Below are positions 1 through 8,495 of a DNA stretch of 64,000 bases, in pieces. This stretch comes from JACDHG01 sp963811585 (GTDB lineage Bacteria; Actinomycetota; Actinomycetes; Propionibacteriales; Nocardioidaceae), in contig CAWERR010000006.1 of assembly GCA_963811585.1 (NCBI GenBank), forward strand, positions 1 to 64,000, in the 5' to 3' direction. Each line of letters starts with the position of its first letter. The first letter of the stretch is position 1. The position numbers and the translations under genes were made by a program. The notes under the pieces are model-generated. The model was not told the origin of the DNA, did no database searches, and saw nothing but the letters and a program-made list of their open reading frames with translations.

Positions 1-1
1 C

Positions 2-2077
2 GAGGCGATCGTGATGGTCGTCGCGGTCGATCGCTACGTCGCCGAAGATGTCGTCGGGCTGATCGACGTACGGTACGAGTTCCTCCCTGCGGTTGTCGGC
101 GTCGCCCGCGCAAGAGACGGCACCGACCTGGTGCACGCCGACGTACCCGGCAACGTGTCGGCGAGCATGGTGCAGGAGGTGGGCGACGCCCAGGCCATGA
201 TCGAGTCAGCCCCGCATCGCGGCACGTTGTCGCTGTCGATCGAGCGCAGTGCCTCGATGCCGATGGAGGGCAAGGGGGTGCTGGCGCGCTGGGACCCTGA
301 CGACGAGTCCCTGTTGGTGCACACGTCGACCCAGGCGTCGACATCGGTGCGCCAGGCGATCGCGGCCAAGCTGTCGCTGCCCGTCGACCGCGTCGAGGTC
401 GTCACCCCCGACGTTGGAGGGGGCTTCGGCGTCAAGATCGTGCATCCGTGGCCGGAGGAGGTGCTCGTGCCGTGGGCGGCGATCCGGCTCGGTCGCGCGG
501 TGAAGTGGGTCGAGGACCGGCGCGAGCACTTCATCTCATCGGCCCATGAGCGAGGGCAGCTGCACGAGGTCGAGTTCGGTTACGACGACGACGGACGGCT
601 GCAGGGTTTGTCGGTCAAGTTCTGGCACGACAACGGCGCCTACACGCCGTACGGCTTGATCGTGCCGATCATCACGTCGACGCAGCTGCTCGGCCCCTAC
701 AAGCCCGGCGCCTACCGGGTGGAGTTCAAGAGTCTCTACACGAACACCGTCATCGTCACCCCCTACCGCGGCGCCGGCCGACCACAGGGTTGCTTCGTGA
801 TGGAACGCGTCATGGACTCGATCGCCGCCGACCTCGGCATTGACCGTGCCACGGTCCGCGAGCGCAACTTCATCCAGCCCGACGAGATGCCGTTCGACCA
901 CGGGCTGATCTTCCAGGACGGGCGTCCGCTGATCTATGACTCCGGCGACTTCCCGGCCTCGATGGCCAAACTCAAAGCACTCGTCGGGTGGGACGAGTTC
1001 GCGGCCTACCGGGCGGAGGCCCGCGAGCAGGGGCGTCAGGTCGGGATCGGCATCGCGTGCTACGTCGAAGGCACCGGGGTCGGGCCCTACGAGGGCGGAC
1101 ACCTCCGGGTCGAGACCGACGGGACGGTGGTCGTCTCGACCGGCCTGACCACCCAGGGCCAAGGTCACCAGACGATGCTCGCCCAGATTGTCTCCGACGA
1201 GCTGGGCGTGCCGATGGAGCGGATCCGCGTCACCACCGGCGACACGCGCAGGTTCAAGTACGCCGTCGGCACGTTTGCCTCACGCACGGCCGTCATGTCC
1301 GGCAGCGCGGTGGCGATGACCGCGCGCACCGTGCGGGCGAAGGCGCTGCGCATAGCCGCCGACGCTCTCGAAGCATCGGTCGACGACCTGGAGATCGTCG
1401 ACGGCCAGGTGCGCGTCAAGGGAACCTCCGGCGCACAGATCGACCTCGGCGCCATCGCCGTGTTGTCCAACCCGTTGCGCTACGCCTTCGACGGGGCTGC
1501 TGCTCGGGCCACCCAGTTCGCCACCCCGGCAGACCCGAACCTGCCCCCCGTCGCGGCGGGAGAGGCACCTGGGCTCGAGGGAACGGACTACTACTCACCA
1601 CCTCGGTCGACGTTCGCGAACGGCATGCACGCCGTCGTCGTCGAGACCGACCCGGAGACGGCCGAGATCAAGATCCTGCGCTACTGCGTGGTGCATGACT
1701 GCGGCACGATCATCAACCCGATGATCGTCGAGGGGCAGGTCCACGGTGGCGTCGCCCAGGGCGTCGGTGGCGCTCTGTACGAGCGGATGGAGTACGACGA
1801 GTCCGGCCAGCTGCTCAACGCGTCGTATATGGACTTCCTGATGCCGTACTCGAGCGAGGTCCCGCACATCGAGATCGACCACCTCGAGACGCCGTCGCCA
1901 CTGAACCCGCTCGGAGTGAAGGGCGCCGGTGAAGCAGGTGTGATCCCAGGTTCGGCGGCAATCGCGTCGGCGATCGAGGACGCCGAGGGGTTCCCGATCA
2001 CCGCGATGCCGATCTCGCCGAGCGAGCTGTTCGAGCTCCGGCGGACCAGGTCTCGACAAGCTCGACCAGCGGACTGA
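2..2077 (+). CDS. Molybdenum hydroxylase large subunit (xanthine dehydrogenase/CoxL family), 5' end outside window
   Basis: The frame is open from the first bases, so about 100 N-terminal residues lie upstream; family members are usually near 780 residues and 691 are present here. The protein binds the molybdopterin cytosine dinucleotide cofactor and hydroxylates a substrate carbon. The loop that separates subfamilies reads PYRGAGR (near base 765), the form II type, not the AYxCSFR of true CO dehydrogenase. The catalytic glutamate motif GAGEAG is present near base 1925. The last residues (RTRSRQARPAD) are encoded by a copy of the palindromic repeat found elsewhere in the window, so the tail is probably not functional. 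The substrate is unknown. CoxG-like and hydantoinase genes a few kb downstream suggest a role in heterocycle catabolism, which is inference. Confidence 0.9.
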   Translation, partial: EAIVMVVAVDRYVAEDVVGLIDVRYEFLPAVVGVARARDGTDLVHADVPGNVSASMVQEVGDAQAMIESAPHRGTLSLSIERSASMPMEGKGVLARWDPDDESLLVHTSTQASTSVRQAIAAKLSLPVDRVEVVTPDVGGGFGVKIVHPWPEEVLVPWAAIRLGRAVKWVEDRREHFISSAHERGQLHEVEFGYDDDGRLQGLSVKFWHDNGAYTPYGLIVPIITSTQLLGPYKPGAYRVEFKSLYTNTVIVTPYRGAGRPQGCFVMERVMDSIAADLGIDRATVRERNFIQPDEMPFDHGLIFQDGRPLIYDSGDFPASMAKLKALVGWDEFAAYRAEAREQGRQVGIGIACYVEGTGVGPYEGGHLRVETDGTVVVSTGLTTQGQGHQTMLAQIVSDELGVPMERIRVTTGDTRRFKYAVGTFASRTAVMSGSAVAMTARTVRAKALRIAADALEASVDDLEIVDGQVRVKGTSGAQIDLGAIAVLSNPLRYAFDGAAARATQFATPADPNLPPVAAGEAPGLEGTDYYSPPRSTFANGMHAVVVETDPETAEIKILRYCVVHDCGTIINPMIVEGQVHGGVAQGVGGALYERMEYDESGQLLNASYMDFLMPYSSEVPHIEIDHLETPSPLNPLGVKGAGEAGVIPGSAAIASAIEDAEGFPITAMPISPSELFELRRTRSRQARPAD
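2051..2065. repeat. Half copy of the TCTCGACAAGCTCGA palindromic repeat family
   Basis: This 15-base arm is identical to the arms of the inverted repeats at 14391-14427 and 21943-21979. Here it lies inside the last codons of the molybdenum hydroxylase gene, so it has supplied or replaced the native C-terminus. Confidence 0.75.
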
Positions 2078-2085
2078 GCCCCACC

Positions 2086-2865
2086 GTGGCGATGATCTCT
2101 GCCCACGAGTACGGCACGCGGCGTGGACGTGCCGATGCGAGCCCCGCGGAGCATCTGGCCGAGGTGCAGGAGTTCGACATCGACTACGTGGAGCTCGACG
2201 TGCGCCGCACGGCAGACGACCACTACGTGGTCCGGCATGACGGGCAGGTCGACGTGCGAGGCGTGTCGCGACCGGTCGCCGAGGTGACCTTCGATGAGCT
2301 CCAGACGGCCGCACCTGACACGCTGACGTTCGACGAGGCGCTGGCCGCGATCCGGGGACGGACAAAGGCGCACCTCGACTTCAAGTTCGCTTCACCACCC
2401 GCCGTCTACGACGGACCTCTGGAGCACACCTGGGAGGTGGCCGCGACGAAGCGCGCCATCGCCGTGATCGGTGCGGACGACGTCGTGGTCACGACGGGTG
2501 AAGACCGTGGCGTGGCGGCGGTACGACGCTGGAGCCGGGCGACGTACCCCGACCTGCTGGTCGGTCTGTCTCTCGGCGGCTCCCATCGCCAGCTGTCCTG
2601 GCGTGGGCGGGGCGAGGCTCGCTGGTCGGAGCTGTTCCCCGCGCGGCGCTTCGGCCGCTGCGGTGCCAACGTCGTCGTGGCGAACCGGTGGCTGGCGACG
2701 TTCGGGGTAGCGCGGTGGTCAGAGCGACAGGGCCTGCCCTTGATCGTCTGGACCGTCGATGACCGGCGGGGGCTTCGACGCTGGCTGTCGGACCCTCGCT
2801 GCTGGATGGTTACGACCAACAACGTCCGCAGCGCCGTCCGCATCCGTGCGGGCTACCTCGACTGA
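2086..2865 (+). CDS. Glycerophosphodiester phosphodiesterase family protein
   Basis: 259 residues, close to the family norm. The GDPD barrel is recognisable from a His-bearing strand near the N-terminus (SAHEYGTRRG), the metal-binding YVELDVR strand and the RHDG motif shortly after it. Family enzymes hydrolyse glycerophosphodiesters to glycerol-3-phosphate and an alcohol. No signal peptide is visible, so it is probably cytoplasmic. The N-terminal motif is HEYG where most members have HRG, so substrate range may differ. The start is GTG at 2086; an ATG two codons later is the alternative. It follows the hydroxylase gene by 8 bases and may be co-transcribed, although the functions have no obvious link. 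Confidence 0.85.
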   Translation: MAMISAHEYGTRRGRADASPAEHLAEVQEFDIDYVELDVRRTADDHYVVRHDGQVDVRGVSRPVAEVTFDELQTAAPDTLTFDEALAAIRGRTKAHLDFKFASPPAVYDGPLEHTWEVAATKRAIAVIGADDVVVTTGEDRGVAAVRRWSRATYPDLLVGLSLGGSHRQLSWRGRGEARWSELFPARRFGRCGANVVVANRWLATFGVARWSERQGLPLIVWTVDDRRGLRRWLSDPRCWMVTTNNVRSAVRIRAGYLD

Positions 2866-3034
2866 GTGCGGCGCAATTCCGACTGACCGGACGACACGCG
2901 GCATCCTCTGTTCGGACATATTCGCCGGCGCCGCCCGCTGAGCGCGGTGTGAGTTCGTCGCTTCGGGCTCTCTGGCCACTGACCTGCGGATACGTTCAGA
3001 CGCACGGTTACCCGAGACCATGAGGGGAGGGTCG

Positions 3035-5034
3035 GTGGAGCATCGAGCCCACACAGAGCACATCCGCGCCACCGGATCGAGCTTGCGCACCGTCATCACC
3101 GTGGTGGCGACTCTGGTCGTCCTCGTCGGCGAATACACCCTCATGACTGCCATCTACGACAGCGGGCAGGCAAGGCTCACGTACGTCGCCCTGCTGACCG
3201 CCGTGTCGATCGGCTGGTTCTACTGGTTCCGCCGCCTCGTCCGCCGCTATCGTTTGCTGCAGCGCAAGGTCACCCAGCACGATGCCGACGTTGCCGGAGA
3301 ACAACGACACACTGCCCTCATCGAGAACAGCGCCGACCTGGTCGTCATCCTCGATGCCGACCTAGGCCTGTCATTCGTGAGCCCTGCCGCGCAGAAGCTC
3401 CTCGGCTACTCGCCGCGCGAGCTCCTCGGCGGAGCGCTGGTCGAGCACTTCCTTGAGGATGACGTGCCCGTCTTTCTGCATGCGGTGGCCGGTCTGAGAC
3501 ACGAGACAGACGAACATCTGCAACTGCGGATGAGCCATCGTGACGGCCGAACCCTGATCACCGAAGGCGTGCTTTCCAACCTGCTCGCCCACCCCGACGT
3601 TGCCGGGTTGGTGTTCACGGTGCGCGACGTGACCGAGCGGCACGAGAACGAGCAGCGCATGATGCACCGTGCCTTCCACGACAACCTCACCGGGCTCGCC
3701 AACCGGGAACTGTTCGTCGACCGCCTCGATCACGCGATCCAGCCCCGCGACGGTGAAGACCAACCGGTCATCGTCATGTACTGCGACCTCGACGACTTCA
3801 AAGAAGTCAACGAACGGTTCGGACACAGCATCGCTGACGAGGTACTGACCGAGGTCGGTCGCCGCTTCCGTTCCGTCATCCGAATGGAGCACACCGCCGC
3901 GCGGCTGGGCGGAGACGAGTTTGCCGTCCTGCTCGACGGACCGTCTGTTGGCCTTGGCAAGGACGTCGCTGCTGCACTCAAGGAAGTCCTGCTGCCCGCG
4001 ATCGAGGTGCAGGGGGAGGCCGTCCACGTCACCATGAGCATCGGCATCGCCGCCGGCACACCAGGCTCTGTCAGCGGCGAGGAGATGCTGCGCCAGGCAG
4101 ACTTCGCCATGCAATGGGCCAAGACCCACGGCAAGGCGCGGCACGAGATCTACGACGCCCGCCTGCACACTCGTGCACTCGACCGTCTCGAGCTGCGTTC
4201 GGAGCTGCAACGAGGCCTCCGCAACAACGAGCTCGTGCTGCACTACCAGCCCACCGTGCAGATGGCGACCGGCTGGATTGTCGGTTTCGAGGCGCTGGTG
4301 CGCTGGCAGCACCCGACGCGCGGCTTGCTGGCGCCGGACGAGTTCATCCCGCTCGCCGAGGAGACCGGACTCGTCGTACCCCTTGGCTCGTGGGTGCTCG
4401 ACGAGGCATGCCGGTTCGCTGCAACGCTCGATGCGGGCGCATCCGAACCGCTGTCGATCTCGGTGAACATTGCGACCAAGCAGCTGTACCAAGAGGCGTT
4501 CGTCAACGAGGTCGTCGACGTGCTCGCCAAGACCGGGCTGTCCCCCCAACGACTCGTGCTCGAAATCACCGAGACGGCGCTGTTGTCGGACGCTCGAGAA
4601 GGTCAAGCCCCGGCTGATGGCGTTGCGCAAGATCGGCGTCCGGCTCGCGATCGACGACTTCGGCACCGGCTACAGCTCACTGTCCTACCTGAACGAGCTC
4701 CCCATCGACGTACTCAAGGTCGACAAGTCCTTCATCGACCGGGTGGGCGCCGACACGCAGGGCCGGCTCCATCACGCAAGCGATCCTGACCCTCAGCCGC
4801 GAGCTGTCGCTCGACACGGTGGCCGAGGGTGTCGAAGACCCTGACCAGGCCGACTGGCTGGTCGACGAACAATGTGGCCTCGCTCAGGGGTACCTGTGGT
4901 CCCGTCCGGTCGACACCGACGGCGTACGTCGCCTGCTCGCCGACCAGGGCCTCGGCCACAGCCTCGGGCCGGATCGGGCGATCGTTCCCGCCGTCGCCAC
5001 ACCTGTCCGGTTGACGGCGATCTCCACCAAGTAG
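3035..5034 (+). pseudogene. Membrane PAS-GGDEF-EAL cyclic-di-GMP protein, frame broken twice
   Basis: Read across two single-base insertions (near 4592 and 4761) this gives one 665-residue protein. It has two N-terminal membrane helices (about residues 15-62), a PAS domain (about 85-200), a GGDEF domain with intact RLGGDEF, and an EAL domain with EALVRW, LEITET and DDFGTGYSS. Both catalytic motifs are preserved, so it could make and degrade cyclic di-GMP. The product-inhibition site five residues before GGDEF reads RMEH, not RxxD, so feedback control is probably lost. GTG 3035 is preferred over ATG 3020 because a strong ribosome site (AGGGGAGGG, 3023-3031) lies between them. The conserved sequence resumes exactly after each shift, so sequence error is likelier than decay. 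Confidence 0.85.
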
Positions 5035-5037
5035 GGG

Positions 5038-5631
5038 TCAGCCGGCGCGGTCCGGCGCCGCGGGAGGGTCTTCGGCGGCGCGCAGCTCGTCTTCCAAGTC
5101 CTGCTTTTCCTCGATCCGCCGCTTGACCCGGCCGAGCCCGGGCAGCGCGCCGAGCATTTCGTTCAGCTCCTTCGAGGTGTCGAGCAGGTCACGGAGATCC
5201 GGCGCCACCGTGCCGAGCGTGTCGAGGATCGGGACGATGTCCTTGTTGAGCTTGTCGACGAGCTCCGGCATCAGGTCGATCATCGTGACAACAGCGGCCA
5301 CCTCGGCGGCGTCGGTGGTGTCCGCCAGCCGCCGCAGCACGGGCTCCAGCTTGCGCAAGGACGGCTCGAACTCGTCGACGAGCGGCCCGAGCCGGGCAGT
5401 CAGCCGCTCGGCGTCGGCGACCACCCCGGCAGTTCGCTCGACGGCGGCGTGCGCGCTGGCTTGGGTTTCCTCGATGTTGGTGACGACCGCCTGGACTCGG
5501 ACGGCGATGTTCTCGACCTCGGTGACGGCGGCAGCCAGTCGAGGCACGAGTGCGATGGCCTGCTCGATCGCGTCGAGCCCCCTGCCAGCAGCACCAAACA
5601 AGGCGGACGGGCCGGGGATGGGAAGCTGCAT
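5038..5631 (-). CDS. Hypothetical helical protein
   Basis: 197 residues from the ATG at 5631; the frame extends upstream but MQLPIPGPSALFGAAG looks like the natural N-terminus. After a short proline-rich start the protein is almost entirely predicted helix, with heptad-like Ala/Val/Leu patterns (about residues 25-180) and an acidic, Ala-rich tail. No enzyme motif is visible. I recall similar actinobacterial proteins carrying a RubisCO-large-subunit label, but nothing here supports that. It is convergent with the GGDEF-EAL gene (3-base gap) and divergent from the CoxG-like gene. Confidence 0.7.
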   Translation of the reverse strand: MQLPIPGPSALFGAAGRGLDAIEQAIALVPRLAAAVTEVENIAVRVQAVVTNIEETQASAHAAVERTAGVVADAERLTARLGPLVDEFEPSLRKLEPVLRRLADTTDAAEVAAVVTMIDLMPELVDKLNKDIVPILDTLGTVAPDLRDLLDTSKELNEMLGALPGLGRVKRRIEEKQDLEDELRAAEDPPAAPDRAG

Positions 5632-5736
5632 GGGGCAAACCCTACGACCCTCCTGACCACCGGCGCTGCCGGCCGACTGCGATAGTGGTCGTGACGACGC
5701 CAGCGACTGACAGGCCACGAGGGAATCGGAGAGCCC

Positions 5737-6387
5737 ATGAAAGTGTCGGGAACAGCCACGCTGCACGCGACCCGCGACGCCGTCTGGGAGGCGCTCAACG
5801 ATCCTGCGGTACTCGTCCGCACCATCCCCGGATGCCAGCGGCTCGAGTCGATCGGCGACGACGCGTACCGGATGACAATCACGGCCGGCGTGGCGTCTAT
5901 CAAGGGCGTCTACACCGGGGAGGTCCGGCTGACCGACCAGAAGCCACCGGACACCTTTGTCCTCAAGGCTGCGGGGGCAGGCGCTCCGGGCACAGTAGGT
6001 GCCGACGTACTCGTCACGCTCACCGATTCCGGCGAGACGACGACGCTCACGTATGACGCCGACGCGATCGTCGGCGGCATGGTCGGCGGCGTGGGGCAGC
6101 GGATGCTCACCGGGGTTGCGAAGAAGACGGCCGGCGAGTTCTTCGACGCGGTCAACGACGTCCTCACCGGCAAGGCCCCGACAGCCGCCGCCGCACCGCA
6201 GGTCGGCGCAGGCAGCGGCAGCGCTGCCGCAGACACGGCACCAGGCGTCTACGAAGCACCCGGTGCTGCAACCGCGCTCTCGACCGCCGGGCGTGGCGGG
6301 TTCCTGGAAGGTGCACTGGTCGGGGCGGCGGCGGCGATCATCGGTGCCCTCGTCGGCGGGTGGCTCAGCGGCCGGCGCCGGTCCTGA
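5737..6387 (+). CDS. CoxG-like SRPBCC protein with C-terminal membrane anchor
   Basis: 216 residues. Residues 1-145 match the CoxG/SRPBCC fold seen beside molybdenum hydroxylases, with the typical start MKVSGTATLHATRDAVWEAL followed by an IPGC motif. An Ala/Gly/Pro-rich linker (about 146-185) leads to one hydrophobic segment (about 190-208) and a basic GRRRS tail, so it is probably anchored with the domain in the cytoplasm. CoxG recruits CO dehydrogenase to the membrane in carboxydotrophs; a similar role for a molybdenum hydroxylase here is inference. The ribosome site GGAGAG precedes the ATG. It lies 11 bases before the hydantoinase A gene, probably in one operon. Confidence 0.85.
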   Translation: MKVSGTATLHATRDAVWEALNDPAVLVRTIPGCQRLESIGDDAYRMTITAGVASIKGVYTGEVRLTDQKPPDTFVLKAAGAGAPGTVGADVLVTLTDSGETTTLTYDADAIVGGMVGGVGQRMLTGVAKKTAGEFFDAVNDVLTGKAPTAAAAPQVGAGSGSAAADTAPGVYEAPGAATALSTAGRGGFLEGALVGAAAAIIGALVGGWLSGRRRS

Positions 6388-6398
6388 CGGGAGGACCG

Positions 6399-8495
6399 AT
6401 GCCTCAGGACCAGCGGCGGATCCGGATCGGGATCGACACCGGCGGTACCTTCACCGACGTGGTCGCGGTCGACGAGGACAGCGGGGAGATCGCGACGACC
6501 AAGACGCCGTCGACGCCTGCAGACCCCGCGCTTGGTTTCATGGCAGGCATCGACAAGGTGCTCGGGCTGCTCGGGCTCGGCGGCGAGACCATCACCGCCG
6601 TGTCACACGGCACCACCGTCGCCACCAACAAGCTGCTCGAGGGCAAAGTCGAGAACCTGGGGTTCATCACGACCGAGGGCTACGAGCACATGCTCGAGAT
6701 CGCCCGCCAGTCGGTCCCGGACGGCTACGGAAACTCCTACTTCTGGGTCAAGCCGCCCCGGATCGTCCCGGCCGACCGGGTCAAGACCGTCCGCGGACGC
6801 CTTGCTGTAGACGGGTCGGAGATCCGACCGTTCGACGAGGCCTCTGCACGCGAGGCCGCGCAGTTCTTCAAGGACGCGGGGATCGCCACGCTTGGCGTGT
6901 GTTTCCTCCACTCGTACGCCAACCCCGAGCACGAGCTCGCGATGCGGGAGGTGCTCGCCGACGTACACCCGGACGCCGTCGTGTCCATCTCGTCAGAAGT
7001 GCTCCGGGAGTACCGGGAGTACGAGCGGTCGGTGACCACGCTCGTCGACGCGGCGGTGAAACCCAACATCCGCCGGTACGTCGAGAACATCACCGCTCGC
7101 CTCAACTCCTACACAGCTGACGCCGCGGCCGAGCCGCGCAGTGTCCCGTTCTACGTGATGAAGTCCAACGGTGGCGTGCTGTCCGCCGACGAGGTCGTGC
7201 ACCAGCCGATCACGACCGTGCTGTCAGGTCCCGCAGCCGGTGCACTCGGTGCGGCTGTCGTCGCACAGGCTGCAGGGTTCGACACGGTGGTCACGTGCGA
7301 CGGAGGCGGTACGTCGACGGACGTGACGCTCGTGATCGACGGCCGACCAGCTCTCACGACCGAAGGAACTGTGGGGGCTTACCCGAGCAAGATCGCGATG
7401 ATCGACGTGGTCACCGTCGGGGCCGGCGGCGGGTCTATCGCCTGGATAAGCCCCGAGGGAACGCTGAAGGTCGGTCCTCGTTCGGCGGGCGCCGATCCAG
7501 GGCCGATGTGTTACGGCGCCGGGGGAGCGGAGCCGACGATCACCGATGCCCACGTGCTCCTCGGCCGGATCCCTCCCCACCTGCTCGGTGGCGAGGTGCC
7601 GCTCGACGTCGACCTGGCCCGGTCTGGCGTCGAGGACCTGGCCGGGAAGCTCGGGCTCGGGTGGGAGCGGGCGGCCGCCGGGATCCTGGAGATCTCCGCC
7701 TGGAACCAGGCCAACGCGCTGAGGCAGATCACGGTGAAGCGCGGGCTCGACGTCCGGACCTTCCACCTCGTGACATTCGGTGGGTCCGGGTCGCTGCTCG
7801 CGTGCCGCCTGGTCGACATCCTGGGACTCAGCGGTGTCGTCGTACCCCTCAACCCGGGAAACCTGTCGGCATATGGCCTGCTGACGGTCGACGTACGCAA
7901 CGACTACGTACAGACCGCCGTGACCAAGCACTCACGCCTCGACCTCGATGACTTGCAGGATGTCGTGGATACCCTGACGGGCCGGGCTGACGATGCGTTG
8001 CGACGCGAAGGCTTCGCTGCCTCGGAGCGACAGTTCGAGCGCACCGCGGATCTTCGCTACTTCGGGCAGGCCTACGAGGTGCGAGTTGACGTGCCTGGCG
8101 GGCCGCTCACTCGCGCCGTCGTCGAGACGGTCGCCAGGCGGTTCCATGACGAGCACCAGCGGCTGTACGGCTACGACTTTCGCGACGACCCGCGGCAGGA
8201 AGTCGAGTGGGTCAACCTTCGGGTCACCGGGGTCGGCCCGATCCGCAAGCCGGAGCTGCGACCCGTGCCGACAGGGAGCGGCGCCAGCGGTGCCGTCACC
8301 GGCCGGCGGCGCGTCTGCTGCGACGACTGGGTCGAGGCCGACGTCTACGACCGCAGCCGACTCGGTGCTGGCGACACGATCGTTGGTCCGGCGGTCGTCG
8401 AGGAGTTCTCGTCGACCGTGCCGATCCATCCGGGGTTCGAGGCCGTCGTCGACCGGTTCGGCAACCTCGTGCTGACGTCGGAGTCCACGTCATGA
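6399..8495 (+). CDS. hyuA: Hydantoinase/oxoprolinase family protein, subunit A
   Basis: 698 residues from ATG 6399, chosen because GGGAGGA sits just before it; the frame itself opens earlier. The ASKHA-type ATPase fold is clear: N-terminal IGIDTGGTFTDVV phosphate loop, SHGTTVATNKLLE, and a second loop CDGGGTSTDV in the middle. In this family subunit A uses ATP to activate a cyclic amide or related substrate (N-methylhydantoin, 5-oxoproline, acetone). The specific substrate cannot be read from sequence. The stop overlaps the start of subunit B (ATGA), so the two are translationally coupled. Confidence 0.92.
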   Translation: MPQDQRRIRIGIDTGGTFTDVVAVDEDSGEIATTKTPSTPADPALGFMAGIDKVLGLLGLGGETITAVSHGTTVATNKLLEGKVENLGFITTEGYEHMLEIARQSVPDGYGNSYFWVKPPRIVPADRVKTVRGRLAVDGSEIRPFDEASAREAAQFFKDAGIATLGVCFLHSYANPEHELAMREVLADVHPDAVVSISSEVLREYREYERSVTTLVDAAVKPNIRRYVENITARLNSYTADAAAEPRSVPFYVMKSNGGVLSADEVVHQPITTVLSGPAAGALGAAVVAQAAGFDTVVTCDGGGTSTDVTLVIDGRPALTTEGTVGAYPSKIAMIDVVTVGAGGGSIAWISPEGTLKVGPRSAGADPGPMCYGAGGAEPTITDAHVLLGRIPPHLLGGEVPLDVDLARSGVEDLAGKLGLGWERAAAGILEISAWNQANALRQITVKRGLDVRTFHLVTFGGSGSLLACRLVDILGLSGVVVPLNPGNLSAYGLLTVDVRNDYVQTAVTKHSRLDLDDLQDVVDTLTGRADDALRREGFAASERQFERTADLRYFGQAYEVRVDVPGGPLTRAVVETVARRFHDEHQRLYGYDFRDDPRQEVEWVNLRVTGVGPIRKPELRPVPTGSGASGAVTGRRRVCCDDWVEADVYDRSRLGAGDTIVGPAVVEEFSSTVPIHPGFEAVVDRFGNLVLTSESTS

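Noticed and set aside
2..2077. Aerobic CO dehydrogenase large subunit
   Set aside because: The active-site loop reads YRGAGR, not the AYxCSFR of true CO dehydrogenases, and no small or medium subunit gene is visible in the window.
5038..5631. RubisCO-related protein
   Set aside because: No RubisCO motif is present; the sequence is a repetitive helical protein.
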